Origin: an uncultured Pseudomonadales bacterium
Lineage (GTDB): Bacteria > Pseudomonadota > Gammaproteobacteria > Pseudomonadales > Azotimanducaceae
Direction: 5' to 3'
Length of the DNA stretch: 64,000 bases
NCBI GenBank assembly: GCA_951813295.1
Contig: CATOTI010000001.1
Span: 496,001-560,000, forward strand
Shown: positions 44,340 through 53,138 of the stretch, in pieces
Numbering within the stretch: the first letter of the stretch is position 1
Layout of the letters: every line of letters starts with the position of its first letter
The notes under the pieces: generated by a model
Told to the model about the DNA's origin: nothing
Database searches by the model: none
The model's input: only the letters and a program-made list of their open reading frames with translations
Translations under genes and position numbers: made by a program

Positions 44340-44798
44340 TCAGGGCGCCGCGGGGGCCTGGTAAAGCTCCACTTCGTAGCCGTCGGGATCGGTTAGAAAG
44401 ATGATGATGGGGCTCGACGGTGATTCGTCGTCGACGCGCCGCCAGCTGGATCCTTTCGCTTCGGCTTTGGCCGTGAGCCCGAGCGCGTCGTTCGTCATCA
44501 GCACGATCCGGCCGTAGGCGGCCTTGGCGTCGGGGAGGGGATCGTCGCTGAGTTTCGCGAGTAGCAGCATCATGCCATTGCCGCCGGGCCGTACGAGGCC
44601 GATCTCGATGGGATCGTCGCTACCGGGCGGAAACGCGAACGTGCGCTCGAAGCCGAACACCTCGTTGTAAAAACGTTCAGCGCGATCGATGTCGGCGACG
44701 TTGACGCCGACCGCGGACAGCGAAATTTCTGTCGGATCCGCAGCAACGGCGTTCGTTAACAGGACCGCGGTGAGTGCGGCGAGCATTCGGGTTTTCAT
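44340..44798 (-). CDS. Exported VOC/glyoxalase-fold protein
   Basis: 152 residues. A signal peptide (KTRMLAALTAVLLTNAVAADP) precedes a single glyoxalase-type module: NVADIDRAERFYNEVFGFERT at the start and FLTDPDGYEVELYQAP at the end, which contains the glutamate that often binds metal. The ATG at 44798 follows GAGGAGCTCAGAAG. Periplasmic glyoxalase-like proteins of this type are widespread but mostly uncharacterised. It diverges from the PQQ dehydrogenase, so both may act on small carbonyl compounds. Confidence 0.8.
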   Translation of the reverse strand: MKTRMLAALTAVLLTNAVAADPTEISLSAVGVNVADIDRAERFYNEVFGFERTFAFPPGSDDPIEIGLVRPGGNGMMLLLAKLSDDPLPDAKAAYGRIVLMTNDALGLTAKAEAKGSSWRRVDDESPSSPIIIFLTDPDGYEVELYQAPAAP

Positions 44799-44929
44799 CT
44801 TCTGAGCTCCTCGTTCAGGCCGACTGTGGTGCATCGATGGGGCGTCGTTCAAGGACGGGCGGTTGGTGCGTCGCGGCAACTGCATGTAGTTTCGTTGTAG
44901 CGGCGTGGCGAAAGGGGGGGAGAACGATC

Positions 44930-47152
44930 ATGCGGTATTTCCACGGGAACTCATCGGTGCGACGCGTTTTGGGCATCGTCACCGCGCTGATTCTGATGGG
45001 GTGTGGCGCGGATCCCCCGACGGTCGAACCCGTCGCGGTCGAGCCGCCGAGCGTCGCGGCAGGCGCGATCGACGATGAGCGAATCATCGACGCACCGGGT
45101 GTCGAACCCGGAAGTTGGTTGAGTTACGGCCAGACCTACAAGGAACAGCGGTTCTCCCAACTCACGCAGATCACGCCGGAAAACGTCGACCAACTGGGGC
45201 TCGCTTGGACGCGGGATATCGGCGACTGGAACATGCGGATGCAAGGCACGCCGATCGTTGCCGACGGCGTGATGTATGTGACGAACGGATGGAGCGTCGT
45301 CTCGGCGCTCGATGCGACAACCGGTGAGGAGATCTGGTCGTACGATCCCGAGGTCGATCGCAGTTTCATTCGCCTCGCCTGTTGCGGTCCGGCGCACAAT
45401 CGTGGGGTCGCCGTCTATCGCGGCAAGGTCTATGTCGGCACGTTTGATGGTCGGCTGATCGCGGTCGATGCGGCGACCGGGGATCTCGTCTGGGATGTCG
45501 ACACGTACCACGAGTCCGCGCTGGGGCGATTCAATATCACCGGCGCGCCACGAGCCGCCGCGGGCCGTATCTACATCGGGCAGGGCAGCTCGGAGAGCTG
45601 GAAACGACGTGGCTACGTGACCGCGTATGACGCCGAGACCGGTGAGATCAGTTGGCGCTTCTACATCGTGCCCGGCGATCCGAGTAAGCCGTTCGAACAC
45701 CCCGAGATGGAAATGGCGGCCAAGACCTGGGGCGGCCGTTGGTGGGAATACGGCGGCGGGGGGACGGCCTGGAATTCGCTCGTCTACGACGAAGAACTCG
45801 GCAGCCTGTATATCGGTGTCGGCAACGGCGCGCCTTGGCCGCGCCAGATCCGATCCGGCAACGCGTGGGAGGAAAAGACGCCCGAGAATCCGCTGGCGGG
45901 AGACGATCTGTTCCTCACGGCGATCATTTCGGTCGACGTCGAGACCGGACGGATGAACTGGTACTACCAGACCGTTCCCGGCGACAACTGGGACTACAGC
46001 TCCGCCATGGACATGACACTGTCGGAAATGGACGTCGATGGCGTGCGCCGGAAGGTCCTGCTGCAAGCGCCGAAGAACGGCTTTTTCTACGTCCTCGACC
46101 GGACGAACGGCGAGTTGCTCCGCGCACACCCCTACACCGACGGAATCACCTGGGCGACGCACATCGACATGGAAACCGGGCGCCCCGTCGAGAACCCGGA
46201 GGTCGTCTACGAAGAAGATCCGCAGTGGATTCTGCCGGCCAACGCCGGCGCGCATAACTGGGAACCGCAATCGTGGGACGAAGAGAACGGCCTCATGTAC
46301 TTCTATTACCACGACTACGCGAACTTCTATTCGCTGGCGGAGGAGTTCGTTAAAACCGGCGTCTACAAGATGCGTGAGCGCGGCCTCTCACTCGGCTGGG
46401 GCGAAGGTGAATACCGCCGAAAGCTGGAGGCGCAGGCAGCCCCGCGGCCGGAGTCAAAGGGATTTCTAGGCGCTTTCGACCCATTGACAGGCGAGTACAA
46501 GTGGCGCCACCAGCTCGATTCGGTGTTCAACGGCGGCGTGTTGGCGACCACGACCGGGCTTCTCTTCCAGGGCGAGGGTGATGGTCGCTTCGTCGCCCGT
46601 AGCACCGAGACCGGGTTACCGCTCTACTCGTTCGACGCGCTCGGTTCATTCTCATCGTCCGTGATTTCCTACGCGGTCGACGACACCCAGTACATCGCGA
46701 CGATGGTGACAGGGGATCGAACGATCGACCTACCGGGAACGCTGCTCGTCTACAAGCTCGACGGCTCGGCCGAGCTACCGGCCGTAGCGTCTCGCGAGGT
46801 GGTGATTCCGGAACAGCCGGACGTCGACGTGACGCGTGAGTCGTACGTCGCGGGCGATTCGCTCTACCACACCCATTGCGCAACCTGTCACCGCGGCATC
46901 GGCGTCACGTCGATCGTGCCGACGGTGGCGGCCCCGGAACTACGCGCGATGACGCCCGCCGTCCACGAGGCGTACACCTCGATCGTGCTCGAAGGTGCAT
47001 CGGAAGCGAACGGAATGCCGGGCTTCGGCGATACCTTGAGTGCCGAGGACGCGGAAGCGATCCGCGGTTTCATCGTGACTCAGGCAAACAATCTCAGGCG
47101 CTGGCAAGAGTCTCGTGGCATCGAACCGTTGCCGACCGATAATCGTGGCTAG
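44930..47152 (+). CDS. PQQ-dependent quinohaemoprotein dehydrogenase (lipoprotein)
   Basis: 740 residues. A lipobox (LILMGC) suggests membrane anchoring on the periplasmic side. An eight-bladed beta-propeller follows, with repeated W-motifs (GLAWTRDIGDW, GEEIWSYDPEVD, YKWRHQLD) and the vicinal cysteine pair LACCGPAHNRG used in electron transfer from PQQ. A C-terminal cytochrome c domain has the haem motif C650-A-T-C-H654. The enzyme oxidises an alcohol or aldehyde and passes electrons to the respiratory chain. ATG at 44930 follows AAAGGGGGGAGAACGATC. Metal preference (Ca or lanthanide) cannot be told. Confidence 0.9.
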   Translation: MRYFHGNSSVRRVLGIVTALILMGCGADPPTVEPVAVEPPSVAAGAIDDERIIDAPGVEPGSWLSYGQTYKEQRFSQLTQITPENVDQLGLAWTRDIGDWNMRMQGTPIVADGVMYVTNGWSVVSALDATTGEEIWSYDPEVDRSFIRLACCGPAHNRGVAVYRGKVYVGTFDGRLIAVDAATGDLVWDVDTYHESALGRFNITGAPRAAAGRIYIGQGSSESWKRRGYVTAYDAETGEISWRFYIVPGDPSKPFEHPEMEMAAKTWGGRWWEYGGGGTAWNSLVYDEELGSLYIGVGNGAPWPRQIRSGNAWEEKTPENPLAGDDLFLTAIISVDVETGRMNWYYQTVPGDNWDYSSAMDMTLSEMDVDGVRRKVLLQAPKNGFFYVLDRTNGELLRAHPYTDGITWATHIDMETGRPVENPEVVYEEDPQWILPANAGAHNWEPQSWDEENGLMYFYYHDYANFYSLAEEFVKTGVYKMRERGLSLGWGEGEYRRKLEAQAAPRPESKGFLGAFDPLTGEYKWRHQLDSVFNGGVLATTTGLLFQGEGDGRFVARSTETGLPLYSFDALGSFSSSVISYAVDDTQYIATMVTGDRTIDLPGTLLVYKLDGSAELPAVASREVVIPEQPDVDVTRESYVAGDSLYHTHCATCHRGIGVTSIVPTVAAPELRAMTPAVHEAYTSIVLEGASEANGMPGFGDTLSAEDAEAIRGFIVTQANNLRRWQESRGIEPLPTDNRG

Positions 47153-47182
47153 CCACTTCGTATGAGAGTTGAGGAGGGAACC

Positions 47183-48151
47183 ATGAGCTTGCATATCGAA
47201 CCGGTGCCGGAGAAGTCATTCGGCGCCATTGTCCGCAACGTCGACCTGCGGACGATTAGCGATGACGATTTCGCCCAACTTCGTACCGCGTTTCTAGAAC
47301 ACGGGTTTCTGGTCGTTCCCGGCCAGAACCTGAGCGACGCGGACAACATCGCGTTCGGCCAACGTTTCGGGGATCTCGAATTCGGCGGTTCGCCAATGGC
47401 AAACCAGGAAAAGCAAGCCGATGGGTCGTTTGGACGGGTGTTTGATCTCGATACCCAGGTGATGCGGACGAACGTCGGCAACGAGGCCTGGCACACCGAC
47501 TCGACCTACAAGCCGATCAGCAGCAAGTGCGCCATGCTCTATGCCGTCACGCCGCCCGAGACCGGCGGCGAGACCGAACTCGCGGATATGCGTGCGGGCT
47601 ACGAGACGCTCGATCAGGCGACGAAGGTTCGAATCGAGGGAATGGCGGCTTACCACTCGACGCAATTCTCGCAAGCCAACGACGTTGGCGATTTCCCGCC
47701 GGTGAACCCCGAGTCGATCTACCACGGTGAGGCGTATCTGCGCTCGATCGTGAAGACGCATCCCGAGACCGGCAGAAAGAGCCTCTTTCTTGGCCGCCAT
47801 GCATTCGGTATCCCGGGGCTTTCCCGCGATGAGAGCAGGACGCTCCTGAAATCCTTACTGGAGCACGTGATCTCCGACCCGGCGCGGGTCTACACCCATC
47901 GCTGGCAGGCGGGTGACTTGCTCTTCTGGGATAACCGCGCGCTCCTGCATCGGGCGCGACCGTACGACTACTCGAAACCGCGCGTGCTGACCGCGACTCG
48001 GGTGGCCGGTGACTCGACGGAACTCTCCTACTATCCGGACGATCCGGCCGCGGCAGCGGGACGCGCGGCACTCGCGGAAGAACTCGCGCTTCTGCGCGAA
48101 GAGAAAGTCGGCATTCGATTTCCTGACGCAACCGCGGCGCGCGCGAGCTGA
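47183..48151 (+). CDS. TauD/TfdA family Fe(II)/2-oxoglutarate dioxygenase
   Basis: 322 residues. The iron site is intact: H104-T-D106 in AWHTDSTY and the distal histidine in LLHRARPYD, followed by an arginine suited to 2-oxoglutarate (VLTATRVAG). The ATG at 47183 follows GAGGAGGGAACC. The family includes taurine, alkylsulfate and 2,4-D dioxygenases. It starts 30 bases after the PQQ dehydrogenase and is probably cotranscribed. Substrate not predictable. Confidence 0.9.
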   Translation: MSLHIEPVPEKSFGAIVRNVDLRTISDDDFAQLRTAFLEHGFLVVPGQNLSDADNIAFGQRFGDLEFGGSPMANQEKQADGSFGRVFDLDTQVMRTNVGNEAWHTDSTYKPISSKCAMLYAVTPPETGGETELADMRAGYETLDQATKVRIEGMAAYHSTQFSQANDVGDFPPVNPESIYHGEAYLRSIVKTHPETGRKSLFLGRHAFGIPGLSRDESRTLLKSLLEHVISDPARVYTHRWQAGDLLFWDNRALLHRARPYDYSKPRVLTATRVAGDSTELSYYPDDPAAAAGRAALAEELALLREEKVGIRFPDATAARAS

Positions 48152-48154
48152 GTC

Positions 48155-48463
48155 CTACCGTTTGCTCGCGTCGAGTCGAACCGGCTTGCCGTGCGGGGTG
48201 GCGAGATAGGCGGCGCGCCATGCGCCCGCTCGCTCGCCGATGATGCCGGTGTTGATCCCGGTCGCTTCGCCGAGCGCCTCTTCCAAGGCGTCGAGAACGT
48301 CCTCGAAGTAGCGATCGTGGTCCGGCTGATCCGTCCGGCGTCGCGCCGCAAGCGCTTTGGTCATCGCACGGGCGTCGACAATGCCGTGTTCCTGAAGCGC
48401 GAACACGGTCGCCATCAGTTCGGCCTGCCAGGGCTCATCAAAAGTTGGCGTTGTCTCAGGCAC
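48155..48463 (-). CDS. Nitrile hydratase accessory (activator) protein
   Basis: 102 residues. FDEPWQAELMATVFALQEHG and YFEDVLDALEEAL match the small accessory proteins that resemble the N-terminal helical part of the nitrile hydratase beta subunit and help load cobalt. The GTG start at 48463 overlaps the end of the beta gene by 8 bases. It is the third gene of the alpha-beta-accessory operon. Confidence 0.84.
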   Translation of the reverse strand: MPETTPTFDEPWQAELMATVFALQEHGIVDARAMTKALAARRRTDQPDHDRYFEDVLDALEEALGEATGINTGIIGERAGAWRAAYLATPHGKPVRLDASKR

Positions 48464-49103
48464 GGTTGAGCTGATGCTCGAAGCAGTCGAGCGTGACGAT
48501 CACGTTCTCGTCGACCTCGGGTCCCCAGAGTTCACGTGCGCCAAACTCGACGGCATAGAGATGCGTCGGCGCTTCGCCTTCACCGTGAGCGCTCGTGTCG
48601 GGCCGGATGAAGGTGCCTTGAAAACGCACGACGACGCCCCGTTTGGCGCGCGCGTACATCGGCAGGCGGGTGTGTCCGCGCGGCGCGAAGGTATCCGTCA
48701 CGACGGTATCGCCGGGCTTGAATGCCGGTGGGGCATCGGCTACACGCTCGTAGGAAAACTGGCGGTAGGGATCGATACGCGAGGGCGGGACAGGTTCCGA
48801 GTCGGCCCTGCCTTCGGCGACACCCGTCGTCCATTCCGTGGCCGTCACCATGCCGGCTTCCATGAGTTGCATGCCGAGACCGGCCAACCAACGTTCGAAG
48901 TAGCTCTTCGTCAGATAATCGCCCGGCGGTAGACGCTCGAGCGCATGCCGGCTCGCATCGATCGTGGCCCCCTCGGGCCGCGTCGTCGCGAGGCGCATGC
49001 CCCAGACTCGCGCCTCCCAAGGGTCATGGAAGGCCGCTTGATCGCGCTCGAACCGCACCCGGCCGAATCCTTCCCGGCCACCGAGATCGTGAACGCCATC
49101 CAT
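48456..49103 (-). CDS. nthB: Nitrile hydratase beta subunit
   Basis: 215 residues. MDGVHDLGGREGFGRV is the family's N-terminal signature and FKPGDTVVTDTFAPRGHTRLPMYAR is the SH3-like C-terminal domain. It pairs with the alpha subunit to hydrate nitriles to amides. Its ATG overlaps the alpha stop (TGATG), and its own end overlaps the accessory gene. The subunit looks intact, although the alpha gene upstream is frameshifted. Confidence 0.9.
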   Translation of the reverse strand: MDGVHDLGGREGFGRVRFERDQAAFHDPWEARVWGMRLATTRPEGATIDASRHALERLPPGDYLTKSYFERWLAGLGMQLMEAGMVTATEWTTGVAEGRADSEPVPPSRIDPYRQFSYERVADAPPAFKPGDTVVTDTFAPRGHTRLPMYARAKRGVVVRFQGTFIRPDTSAHGEGEAPTHLYAVEFGARELWGPEVDENVIVTLDCFEHQLNRA

Positions 49104-49701
49104 CAGCTCAACACCTCCGCGCCGATCATCGAGTCACGCGTGACGAGATTCGCCAGCGCCGCTTCGTCGAGCTGATCCGTGCCTTCAGGACGTCTCGGGA
49201 TCACGAGATAACGAACCTCGGCGGTTGAATCCCAGACACGCACCCGTGTGGCGTCGTTGAGCTCGACGCCGAATTCCGCCAACACTTCGCGCGGTTCGCG
49301 TACCACGCGTGCGCGGTATTCGAGCGTTTTGTACCAGGGCGGCGGTAGTCCGAGCAGCGCCCAGGGATAGCACGAGCACAACGTACAGACGACGATGTTG
49401 TGCTCCTCTGCCGTGTTCTCTACCGCGACGATGTTGCTCGCCTCGACACCGGGACACCTAAGTCGCTGATCACGGCCGTCGCATCCGCGAGGAGGCGCTT
49501 TTTGAACGCATCATCCGTCCATGCTTTGGCGACCACCGCTGCACCATTTCTGGGGCCGACATCCGTCTGAATCGACTCGATGAACCGGTCGATCGTCGCT
49601 GGGTCGACTAACCCTTTGTCGACGAGCAAACTCTCGATCGCCTTGACGCGTAGGGCGATATCCGAAGGAACGTGGCTGTGATCGTGGCGGTTGTCGGACA
49701 C
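49103..49701 (-). pseudogene. nthA: Nitrile hydratase alpha subunit, frameshifted
   Basis: The 5' part (from GTG at 49701, with GGAGG 6 bases upstream) encodes [20 protein letters not shown] through AVISDLGV. At about 49447-49454 one base appears to be missing (GTCCC-GGTGTC). The remainder, in another frame, encodes [16 protein letters not shown] and the metal-binding claw VCTLCSCYPWALLG. The CTLCSC form is the cobalt type. The first frame ends at a TAG at 49420-49422. One inserted base would restore a full-length subunit of about 199 residues, so either the gene is broken or the base is an assembly error. Confidence 0.82.
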
Positions 49702-49845
49702 GGTGAGCCTCCGTTTGGCATGTCGAGTGAGCATACGGCGGCGCTCGACGGTGCGGAAGGCATCATTCACACGTCGCCAGGACCCCGTGACGGGACTGCG
49801 TGCTAGGCTCATTAAGCGAGCGGATTAGTTGGGGGAAAGGGACGA

Positions 49846-52236
49846 ATGAGCGAGGCATTACGTGGGATTCGGGTCTTGGATCTCACGAGGGGGCCCGCCG
49901 GCGGCCTCGCGACGATGATCCTGGCGGATTTTGGTGCGGACGTCCTCGTCCTCGACCAACCCGGTTCACCCCAGCCGATCAATGAGCTTCCAGCAACACG
50001 GATGTGGCAGCGCGGTAAGCATCGACTTGAACTCGACGTTCACGAATCGAGAGACACGTTCGATGCGCTCTGCCAAGGCGCGGATGTGTTGATCACGAAC
50101 TGGCGCATCGCCGCGCTCGAACGTCACGACCTGACGTTCGAAGCCGTGCGAGGACGCCATCCGCATCTCGTTTTCTGTCACGTCTCCGGCTTCGGCAGTA
50201 AAGGCCCCTATGCCAACTACCCGGGCTACGAACACGTCGTCGCCGCCCGTGTCGGCCGAATGCGCGGATTCGCGGGACTCGTCGACCGCCCGGGCCCGGT
50301 GTTCTCGGCGCTGCAGGTCGGCATTCATGCAACGGCGCAAAGCGCAGCCACCGGGATCATGGCGGCGCTTCTGGCGCGTGGCGACTCAGGCGCTGGACGC
50401 CTCGTCGAAACGAGCGTCATGCAGGGGCTGTTGCCGTACGAACAGGGCGGGACGCTCGGTCTTCAGTTTCGCGAGCGCTTTCCCGACATGTTCCCCGGTA
50501 CTGCGCCACCGGCGCCGCCCGGCGCGATCGTCGAGCCGCCGCCCCTGTCGCTCTACTATCACCCCGCGCAGACCAGCGACGGCCGCTGGCTGCAGTTCGG
50601 CAACCTGCTGCCTCATCTTTTCGACAACTTTATCCGCGTAACCGAACTCTTCGAGATACTGGCGGATCCGGACTTCAGCGCGACGCAGATGATGCTGCCG
50701 CCCGAGAAGCAGGAAGCCTTTCGGCGACGGATGCTCACGCGGATTCAGGAACGCTCCGCCGATGAATGGATGGCCGACTTCATCGAAGACGGCGGCGTGG
50801 TCGCAACCAAGTACCAGACGACGCAAGAAGCGCTCGATGATCCGGACATCGTCGCGAACGGTCACTGCATCGAACGCGAAGCCGGCGGCCGCGAACTCGG
50901 CCCCGTGGCTCGACTGACAAAAACGCCGGCCGTACCCGGACCGATGATCGATGACGGTCAAGACATCGCCGCCGAATGGTCGCGCTCGCCGCGGCCCGCG
51001 CCCGCAGGATCGGGGCCGGTCGATGCGCCGCTCGCGGGGATCAAGGTCGTCGAATTCGCCACGATCATCGCCGCGCCACTCGGTGCTTCGTTCCTCGCGG
51101 ACCTCGGCGCTGAAGTCATCAAGGTCGAGCAGATCGGTGGCGATCCATACCGCGGACTCGCGATGGGCGTCGGATCGGCTCGCGTCAATGCCGGCAAACG
51201 TTCCATTAGCCTCGACCTCAAGTCCGACGACGGCCAAGCCGTCGCACGCGAGATCCTGCGCGACGCCGATGTCTTGATTCACAACTTCCGTCCGGGCGTG
51301 CCCGAACGCTTAGGCATCGGCTATGAAGCGATCGCCGCCGTGAATCCAGGGATCGTCTACCTGCAGAGCAATGGCTACGGTCCGGACGGTCCAGGTGCGT
51401 TGCGACCGAGTACCCACCCGGTCCCGGGGGCTGCCATGGGCGGCGTCATGTTCCAGTTGGGCGAACGGGTGCCGAGCAACCAGCAGGAGATGGAAGACCT
51501 CGTATGGATGACGCGCGTGATGATGCACGCCAACGAGGTGAATCCCGATCCCAATACGGGAATGGTCGTGGCGACGTCGGCCGTGCTCGGGCTCATGGCC
51601 CGTACGACGACCGGTTTCGGGCAGCAGATATTCGTCGACATGTTCGGCGCGAACGCCTACGCGAATCATGACGATTTTCTCGAGTATCCCGGCAAGCCGG
51701 ACCGCGCATTGCCGATCGAGGGGCTCTACGGGCTCGGCCCGACCTACCGACTCTATGAGGCGGCCGATCTGGGGTGGATTTTCTTGGCTCTGGTGACCCC
51801 GGCTGAAAGAGACCGATTTGTCGAACTGCTCGGCAGCGAAGGGATCGAGATCGAACGCGAGCTTCTCGACCAACCCGATGCCGACATCGAACTCGGCCGG
51901 ATCTTCGCTAAGCGAAGCGCCGACGCTTGGGAGTCGCTCTTCGCCCCGGCCGGTATCGGCTGCGTGCGTGCCGATGACCTCATGCCGGCGCAATTCTGGC
52001 TCGATAACCCGCAAGCGGAGGCGATGCAGCTAACGTTGCCCGTCACGCATCCGGCGTGGGGCGACTATCGTCGCCACGGTGCGAATGTCCACCTGGATGG
52101 TCAAGCACGGTCCCTCACACCGCCGCCAATGGCGGGACAGCACAACGAGGCGATCCTGCGCGAAGCGGGATTCGACGATGCAGCGATCGCCGGATTCGTC
52201 GACGCCGGGATCGTCTGGCATGAGGAAGTCGGTTAG
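49846..52236 (+). CDS. Tandem CaiB/BaiF CoA transferase, two fused halves
   Basis: 796 residues. The first half starts LRGIRVLDLTRGPAGGLATM and the second LAGIKVVEFATIIAAPLGASF, each a full CaiB-type module. In the first half the catalytic-aspartate region reads SALQVGIHATAQSAATG, without an aspartate. In the second it reads NPDPNTG with D568. The enzyme thus resembles the double CoA transferase at 32412-34604 in having one plausible active site. It diverges from the nitrile hydratase operon and overlaps the next gene by one base (TAGTG). Confidence 0.86.
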   Translation: MSEALRGIRVLDLTRGPAGGLATMILADFGADVLVLDQPGSPQPINELPATRMWQRGKHRLELDVHESRDTFDALCQGADVLITNWRIAALERHDLTFEAVRGRHPHLVFCHVSGFGSKGPYANYPGYEHVVAARVGRMRGFAGLVDRPGPVFSALQVGIHATAQSAATGIMAALLARGDSGAGRLVETSVMQGLLPYEQGGTLGLQFRERFPDMFPGTAPPAPPGAIVEPPPLSLYYHPAQTSDGRWLQFGNLLPHLFDNFIRVTELFEILADPDFSATQMMLPPEKQEAFRRRMLTRIQERSADEWMADFIEDGGVVATKYQTTQEALDDPDIVANGHCIEREAGGRELGPVARLTKTPAVPGPMIDDGQDIAAEWSRSPRPAPAGSGPVDAPLAGIKVVEFATIIAAPLGASFLADLGAEVIKVEQIGGDPYRGLAMGVGSARVNAGKRSISLDLKSDDGQAVAREILRDADVLIHNFRPGVPERLGIGYEAIAAVNPGIVYLQSNGYGPDGPGALRPSTHPVPGAAMGGVMFQLGERVPSNQQEMEDLVWMTRVMMHANEVNPDPNTGMVVATSAVLGLMARTTTGFGQQIFVDMFGANAYANHDDFLEYPGKPDRALPIEGLYGLGPTYRLYEAADLGWIFLALVTPAERDRFVELLGSEGIEIERELLDQPDADIELGRIFAKRSADAWESLFAPAGIGCVRADDLMPAQFWLDNPQAEAMQLTLPVTHPAWGDYRRHGANVHLDGQARSLTPPPMAGQHNEAILREAGFDDAAIAGFVDAGIVWHEEVG

Positions 52237-53138
52237 TGAAGTTCGGTTTCGAACGGTTCGAAACGAACCCGCTGCTCGCCGTCGGCGGCGGGGTCGGCCT
52301 CGAAGAAAACGTCAACGGTCCCTCGCTGATCCGCGTTCCCGAATGGGTCGACAACCCACTCGCCGACTTCTATCTCTACTTTGCCCACCACCAGGGCGAG
52401 ACCATCCGCCTGGCCTACGCGGATCGGCCGCACGGGCCATACCACGTGCATCCCCCGGGGGCGCTGCATCTCGCCAACTCGTTTTTCCCGACCTCCCGGC
52501 CGACGAACGCACCGCTCTATTTCTACGCACATATCGCATCACCCGATGTGCACGTGGTGCCCGAGCGTGAAGAGATCCGGATGTATTTCCACGGCTGGCA
52601 CGAAGACGGCCGCCAGCTCACGCGCGTGGCGACGTCGCGTGACGGAATAAACTTCACGGTGCGCGAAGAACTTCTGGGGCCGAGCTACTTTCGGGTCTTC
52701 CGCCATGACGACGCCTGGTACGCGCTCGCGATGCCAGGCCTGCTGCTGCGCTCCACCGACGGCCTCACGAACTTCGTCCCAGGGCCGACGCTGTTCAATC
52801 CGAACATGCGCCATTCGGCGTTGCTGAGGCGCGACGGCCAGCTACACGTCTTTTATACCCAGGCAGGAGACGAACCCGAGTCGATTCTGCACGCCGCGAT
52901 CGACCTCAACGGTGACTGGCAGACGTGGCAAGAAGGGGAGACCCAGCGGATCGCGGTACCGATGGACGATTGGGAAGGCGCTCGGGAACCCGTCGAGCCC
53001 TCCCGACGCGGGGCGATCCTCAAACGGGTACACCAGCTTCGTGATCCGGCGATCTTCGTCGACGGTGACGATGTCTTGATGTTTTACGCCGGTGGCGGCG
53101 AGCACGCGATCGGTGGCGCCCGCCTTACCTTCGATTAG
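52236..53138 (+). CDS. Five-bladed beta-propeller (GH43/GH32-like) protein
   Basis: 300 residues from a GTG that overlaps the upstream stop. NGPSLIRVPEWVDNPLADFYLYFAHH, RMYFHGWHEDGRQLTRVATS, RHSALLRRDGQLHVFYT and RDPAIFVDGDDVLMFYAGGGEH repeat the blade pattern of glycosidase clans F and J. Whether the three catalytic acids are present cannot be judged, so it may be a non-enzymatic relative. The tight coupling to a CoA transferase is unusual for a sugar hydrolase. Confidence 0.68.
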   Translation: MKFGFERFETNPLLAVGGGVGLEENVNGPSLIRVPEWVDNPLADFYLYFAHHQGETIRLAYADRPHGPYHVHPPGALHLANSFFPTSRPTNAPLYFYAHIASPDVHVVPEREEIRMYFHGWHEDGRQLTRVATSRDGINFTVREELLGPSYFRVFRHDDAWYALAMPGLLLRSTDGLTNFVPGPTLFNPNMRHSALLRRDGQLHVFYTQAGDEPESILHAAIDLNGDWQTWQEGETQRIAVPMDDWEGAREPVEPSRRGAILKRVHQLRDPAIFVDGDDVLMFYAGGGEHAIGGARLTFD

